This document shows, one piece after another, positions 60,438-64,000 of a stretch of DNA of 64,000 bases. The DNA is taken from contig CAWEDV010000004.1 of NCBI GenBank assembly GCA_963807975.1, positions 62,001 to 126,000 of the forward strand, in the 5' to 3' direction. Source of the stretch: JAACFF01 sp963807975 (GTDB taxonomy: Bacteria; Chloroflexota; Anaerolineae; Promineifilales; Promineifilaceae). A model generated the notes under the pieces. That model was not told the DNA's origin, searched no databases, and was given only the letters and a program-made list of their open reading frames with translations. The translations under genes and the position numbers were made by a program. Position 1 is the stretch's first letter, and the number at the start of each line of letters is the position of its first letter.

Positions 60438-62390
60438 CTATTCCGGATCTATTGTCCAAGCAGTTCCCAGCACTTCATCTGTAGCAGCATCCGAAAGTAG
60501 CAGCCTTTCCCCTGACGCTGCGCGATAAAGACCAACAAGAATCTTGTGCCGGGCGATTTCATAAGGCTCAGGGAGCGTAATTACATGACGATCAAGAACT
60601 ATTTGACCGGGATGCCACCAATCAGCCGGCCAATTCCCAGAAACAGGTGGAGCATCATGTTGGGCTAACAGCCCCTCTTCGTCCAGAACATGGACAAACA
60701 CAACCACTTCTTCTTCAAGTTTATCTTCCACTTGCCAGTATACATCAACCTGTAAACGATTATCAGCCAGTTCTAAGACATCTGCCTGTCGCAGTACAAG
60801 TCCCTCTTCAAAGAAAGCCGCCGGCCCCACCAACGTTGGAGGCACATCCTGCACAAGGTAGCGTACATAGAGTTTGTAGGCGGAATCATCCAGTTCACCA
60901 TAAACGAGCCCACTGCCGGATGCTGTTATCAATGCAGGGGAATCCACAAGATCAGGGATGAAATTCAGGGGCTCATAAGGCCAAAGATAAAGCGCCACCG
61001 GTCCTTGCAATCGCTCGGGTAGATCGTTGGGAACAGAAACCACTTCCATATTTCCCCGTTCATTCGTCAGGTACTCCAATGAAGGCCAATTGGTCCAAAG
61101 TCGCTGATCTAGATACAGAATGGTTTCCTGCTCTTCATCATTGATATGCTGTGCCAAATCTGCCGCAACAGATTCAAAGGCATTGGCGACCTGTGGATCA
61201 CGCCCATAGGCAGCATAATCGCGCACGGTAAGCAGCAGGCTACCCAGCATCAGCCCTGCGACCAGGAGCGAACGCAGCAAGGTTGACAATCGATTCCACA
61301 GCCAGATGAGATCAAGTCCAACAGCGGGTAGAAAAACAATCGCCGGGAGAATCCCTGCCGCTCGCAAGAAGTGTGGTGCATCGGCAGCCAGAATGGTTGG
61401 ACCGAGCATTACGATCATCCAAAGCAGCAGAGCCATCGACGCAGGGCGGCGCCAATGGCGAATCGACCAGAACAGCCCCAGCAGAAAGGGAATAATCATG
61501 AACAGATCAAATATGGGACGGCCGTCTGGATTGTGACGCAGAATGGAATCTCCGCGGATGAAGAACATACCCAATGCAGCCATAATATGCCGCCCAACCG
61601 TCTCCCCTAACTGGCCACCATTTACGTCAGGGTGGAGTATTGAAACCTGTCCCGAACGGCCGATAAATAATTCTGGCTGCTGAACGACAAGAACTGCAAA
61701 TGGCAGAAGTACAAGAAAAGCACCCAAGACAAACCAAAGTACGCCCGGCCAAAGATCCCGTTTTCGTCCTCTGAGCAAAAGGAAGGTCAACAGGAGCAGC
61801 AAGAATATGGGCGTAAAACGTGCCGCTAGATAAGTATAAAAAGTCAGGCCATAAACCAGCCCGGATAGGAACCACAAGCCAGCTTTGCTCCGTCGAAAGG
61901 CCGTTGTTCCCAACCAAAAGGCCAGGGTCAGCAGAGGCGCGAGCAGGATAACACGCAGGCCAATGCGGCTGAGATGAATAGGCCAAAGTGTGATCGCCCA
62001 CAGCCAGGCAGCCAGCACACCAACCCGCCAGCCATACCAACTTCTACCAAGTAAGTAAACGGGAAGCGTTGTTAATGTGCCAACGAGTGCTGCGGCAAAG
62101 CGTACAGCCAAAGCGGTTGGGCCAAGCAAAAAAACAGCCGCGGAAGTCAGGTAAATATACAAGGGTTCTCGTCCATTATTGGCAGAGAAAAACAGGGCAT
62201 GCTGTCCTTGCAGCACTTTGAGAGCGTCGAGACCATTCAAGGCCTCATCACGATATAGGCCTGGGGGAAGCTGGCCAAGACGATAGAAGCGCAAGATCAG
62301 GGCTACAATCAGGGCCAAAAGCAACAAAGCCCACTCCACCTGGGAGGGGCTAAGAGTTATTCTCGAACTATCTTGGGTACGCTTATGCAA
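60438..62390 (-). CDS. PMT/ArnT-type GT-C glycosyltransferase-like membrane protein
   Basis: About 650 aa. A polytopic protein with the first TM (LLLLALIVALILRFY), the acidic outer-loop motif LYRDEALNGLDALKVLQG, further TM helices with FAAALVGTLTTLPVYLLG and WPIHLSRIGLRVILLAPLL, and a C-terminal soluble beta-rich domain of about 230 residues (from near YLWPYEPLNFIPDL) ending WTIDPE. The D-E motif after TM1 is the metal or catalytic acidic residue pair of GT-C/PMT enzymes. It would transfer sugar from a polyprenyl-linked donor to an outside acceptor. The TTG start at 62390 follows a good promoter (62409-62436); a longer reading to 62507 would run through the divergent promoter. Confidence 0.85.
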   Translation of the reverse strand: MHKRTQDSSRITLSPSQVEWALLLLALIVALILRFYRLGQLPPGLYRDEALNGLDALKVLQGQHALFFSANNGREPLYIYLTSAAVFLLGPTALAVRFAAALVGTLTTLPVYLLGRSWYGWRVGVLAAWLWAITLWPIHLSRIGLRVILLAPLLTLAFWLGTTAFRRSKAGLWFLSGLVYGLTFYTYLAARFTPIFLLLLLTFLLLRGRKRDLWPGVLWFVLGAFLVLLPFAVLVVQQPELFIGRSGQVSILHPDVNGGQLGETVGRHIMAALGMFFIRGDSILRHNPDGRPIFDLFMIIPFLLGLFWSIRHWRRPASMALLLWMIVMLGPTILAADAPHFLRAAGILPAIVFLPAVGLDLIWLWNRLSTLLRSLLVAGLMLGSLLLTVRDYAAYGRDPQVANAFESVAADLAQHINDEEQETILYLDQRLWTNWPSLEYLTNERGNMEVVSVPNDLPERLQGPVALYLWPYEPLNFIPDLVDSPALITASGSGLVYGELDDSAYKLYVRYLVQDVPPTLVGPAAFFEEGLVLRQADVLELADNRLQVDVYWQVEDKLEEEVVVFVHVLDEEGLLAQHDAPPVSGNWPADWWHPGQIVLDRHVITLPEPYEIARHKILVGLYRAASGERLLLSDAATDEVLGTAWTIDPE

Positions 62391-62408
62391 TGTTGTCAAA
62401 GCAGGGCA

Positions 62409-62436
62409 AGTATAGCAAAATAGCTCTTTGGAGCAA
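62409..62436 (-). promoter_or_regulatory. Promoter of the 60438 gene
   Basis: TTGCTC (62431-62436) and TATACT (62409-62414) are 16 bp apart on the minus strand. The predicted start is near 62402, about 12 nt before the TTG start codon. This supports the short start of the 60438 gene. On the plus strand a weaker TTGTCA-17-CAAAAT (62393-62421) overlaps it and could serve the divergent gene. Confidence 0.5.
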
Positions 62437-62455
62437 GATTCATAAAACGGTATCC

Positions 62456-63559
62456 ATGCGCGTGTTAATGGTCTCAAAAGCATGTCTGGTAGGTGCTTAT
62501 CAGACAAAATTAGAAGCGATTGCCTCCCATGAAGATGTGGAGCTGACGGTCATCGTCCCGCCTGCATGGAACGATCCCAGTGGGCCTATTCCCTTGGAAC
62601 GCGGTCATATGGAAGGTTATCGTTTAATTGTGGATCCCATTCGCTTCAACGGCGATTTTCATTTGCACTACTATCCGAAATTAAAAAAGCGCCTGTCAGA
62701 GATTCGACCACACATACTGCATATTGACGAAGAACCCTATAATCTGGCAACGTGGCTAGCTCTCCGTCACGCCCGATCTGCAGGCATTAAAAGCCTCTTT
62801 TTTAGCTGGCAAAATCTAGAACGCCGTTACCCCTTCCCTTTCAGCAAGATGGAGAAACAAGTACTGCAGGGAGTGGATTATGCGTTGCTGGGCAACCAGG
62901 AAGCGGTCCAGGTGTGGAAAAACAAAGGGTACACGGGACCCCATAAGGTAATCCCCCAATTTGGAGTAGATCCAGAAATCTTCCACCCACCCCCTTCCAG
63001 GGACAGTGGGCGGGGCTTTGTTATTGGTTCAGCTAACAGGCGCCTCGTTCCTGAAAAAGGAGTTGATCTGCTGCTGCACGCGGTAGCGCGGCTGCCCGGA
63101 ATATGGCGTTTGCATATCGTGGGCGATGGTCCAGAACGACCGGCCCTTGAACAACTGGCAGCTAATCTGCAAATTTCTGATCGCGTTCATTTCGATCTCA
63201 CCATTCCTTCATCAGATATGCCTGCTTACTTACAGCAGCTAGATGTGCTTGCTCTCACCTCGCGCACGAAAGAAAATTGGAAGGAGCAGTTTGGACGGGC
63301 ACTGGTTGAAGCCATGGCCTGCGGCGTGCCTGTCATCGGGTCCAATTCAGGTGAAATCCCCAATGTGATCGGTTCAGCCGGACTCATCTACCCTGAAGAT
63401 GGTGTCGACGCATTGCGGAAACATTTGTTAGAATTAATGCAATCTTTGGAATTGCGTCGCGAATTGGAGAAGCGGGGTCGCGAGCGTGTGCTTCAGAAAT
63501 ATACACAAAGCCAGATAGCCGCACAGACTGTCACCGTTTATCGCGAGATGCTGGATTAA
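62456..63559 (+). CDS. GT4-family glycosyltransferase
   Basis: About 367 aa from the ATG at 62456 (MRVLMVSKACLVG). A longer reading from 62390 would overlap the divergent gene. GT-B fold: the N-terminal Rossmann domain (about 1-175, with HILHIDEEPYNLATWL), then the C-terminal domain with IGSANRRLVPEKGVDLLLHA and the E-x7-E donor motif EQFGRALVEAMACGVPVIG. The protein transfers an activated sugar (usually UDP-, GDP- or similar) in the cytoplasm; donor and acceptor unknown. Together with the divergent GT-C-like genes it may build the glycan they then transfer outside. The next gene starts 2 nt after its stop. Confidence 0.9.
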   Translation: MRVLMVSKACLVGAYQTKLEAIASHEDVELTVIVPPAWNDPSGPIPLERGHMEGYRLIVDPIRFNGDFHLHYYPKLKKRLSEIRPHILHIDEEPYNLATWLALRHARSAGIKSLFFSWQNLERRYPFPFSKMEKQVLQGVDYALLGNQEAVQVWKNKGYTGPHKVIPQFGVDPEIFHPPPSRDSGRGFVIGSANRRLVPEKGVDLLLHAVARLPGIWRLHIVGDGPERPALEQLAANLQISDRVHFDLTIPSSDMPAYLQQLDVLALTSRTKENWKEQFGRALVEAMACGVPVIGSNSGEIPNVIGSAGLIYPEDGVDALRKHLLELMQSLELRRELEKRGRERVLQKYTQSQIAAQTVTVYREMLD

Positions 63560-63561
63560 AC

Positions 63562-64000
63562 ATGGACGATCCGCAGCAGGCTAGACAAGAGAATCTCGAA
63601 GAGCGAAGCCCTTGGTCTCTGGCCAGGATTCTCGGTTTGATCTTGATCCTTGTGGCTGCGCTGATGGCTCTTTATGCTCTGGTCGGCTATGCGGGCTGGC
63701 AGAGTGGACAGGCCATTCGCAGCAATCTGGAAGAAACCCAGCTCATAGACCAACTCGCGCGACAGGTTGCGCTTGCTCAAGATGATATCAGTCAAGGCAG
63801 CTACAATCTGGCTTTACGCCGGTTAGAATGGATATTGGCCCGAGACCCAGAAAACGCAGACGCTCAGGCGGTGAAACGGCAGGCCGAAGCTGCTCTGAAA
63901 ACGTCCTTAACCCCCATAGCTCCTCCAACAGCAACATCAATGCCCGAACCTTCACCAACGCCGGGAGAAATCGGCGAAGCAGACGTTGAATTTCAGCGTC
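63562..64000 (+). CDS. Membrane-anchored protein with TPR-like helices (cut by right edge)
   Basis: An ORF open to the right end, 146 codons visible. Cytoplasmic polar start (MDDPQQARQENLEER), one TM helix (about 24-45, LGLILILVAALMALYALV), an amphipathic stretch, then a TPR-like helix pair (LARQVALAQDDISQGSYNLA, followed by WILARDPENADAQA), and a Pro/Thr/Ser-rich linker (PIAPPTATSMPEPSPTPG). It starts 2 nt after the GT4 gene stop with no separate promoter, so it is co-transcribed. Function unknown until the rest is seen. Confidence 0.75.
   Translation, partial: MDDPQQARQENLEERSPWSLARILGLILILVAALMALYALVGYAGWQSGQAIRSNLEETQLIDQLARQVALAQDDISQGSYNLALRRLEWILARDPENADAQAVKRQAEAALKTSLTPIAPPTATSMPEPSPTPGEIGEADVEFQR

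Noticed and set aside
62390..62507. Longer N-termini for the divergent glycosyltransferase genes
   Set aside because: They would overlap each other and run through the promoter at 62409-62436; the shorter starts (62390 minus, 62456 plus) fit better.
1..64000. tRNA, rRNA, CRISPR array, insertion sequence, prophage or att site
   Set aside because: Gaps were read for cloverleaf-like arms, spaced direct repeats, transposase motifs and integrase genes; none was found.

Overview
The window looks like a chromosomal segment of a Chloroflexota bacterium of the Anaerolineae/Caldilineae type. The basis is gene content: very large membrane proteins of the Chlor_Arch_YYY (DUF2298) and Agl23-like (TIGR03663) families, known mainly from Chloroflexi and archaea, beside bacterial housekeeping genes (gyrB, alaS, proBA, miaB-type, ruvX, mltG). 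This is inferred from family knowledge; no 16S or tRNA gene is present. I see no IS element, prophage, CRISPR array, rRNA or tRNA. LAYOUT: 1-5.8 kb holds a two-component pair (kinase cut by the left edge), a PAP2 phosphatase, a methyltransferase, an enoyl-CoA hydratase-like protein, an AlaX-type Ala-tRNA editing protein and a Crp/Fnr regulator. 6.0-20.7 kb is a + strand block of four giant GT-C-like membrane proteins; an ECF sigma factor and its zinc anti-sigma factor sit between the third and fourth. 20.8-25.1 kb (-) has a phosphohexomutase, a glycerate 2-kinase and an orphan solute-binding lipoprotein. 25.4-33.3 kb (+) has an ABC-F ATPase with a structured leader, a membrane beta-propeller protein, a methyltransferase-like protein, a MiaB-type methylthiotransferase and an ATP-grasp enzyme. 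33.3-35.5 kb (-) is a MoxR/DUF58 pair. 35.9-44.2 kb (+) has an unknown membrane protein, gyrB, a metallophosphoesterase, an acyl-CoA synthetase and proBA. 44.2-54.6 kb (-) runs from alaS through a GNAT remnant, ruvX, mltG, a shortened type-I binding protein, a DUF4037 protein and a membrane protein to a TPR-SLT lytic transglycosylase. 54.6-62.4 kb (-) is a second surface/glycan block (PTPS-related GT-C-like protein, two SdrD_B-type surface proteins, one with LysM, and a PMT-type protein). After it come a GT4 glycosyltransferase (+) and a partial TM/TPR protein at the right edge. HOW IT FITS: two separate blocks appear to build or decorate the cell surface with lipid-linked sugars. The phosphohexomutase could feed them, the sigma/anti-sigma pair could control the first, and the lytic transglycosylases (MltG and SLT) remodel the wall. 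MOST NOTABLE: the alaS leader (about 54412-54609). A near-consensus promoter is followed within a few bases by a 31-codon ORF with five consecutive Ala codons, then mutually exclusive hairpins and an intrinsic terminator before alaS. This is the layout of a trp-type ribosome-stalling attenuator that would sense charged tRNA-Ala. Other points are a terminator-plus-antiterminator leader before the ABC-F gene, several apparently leaderless promoters, a YYY protein fused to a PMT-type half beside its stand-alone paralogue, an Agl23-like protein fused to an NHL propeller, and small decayed or duplicated segments.
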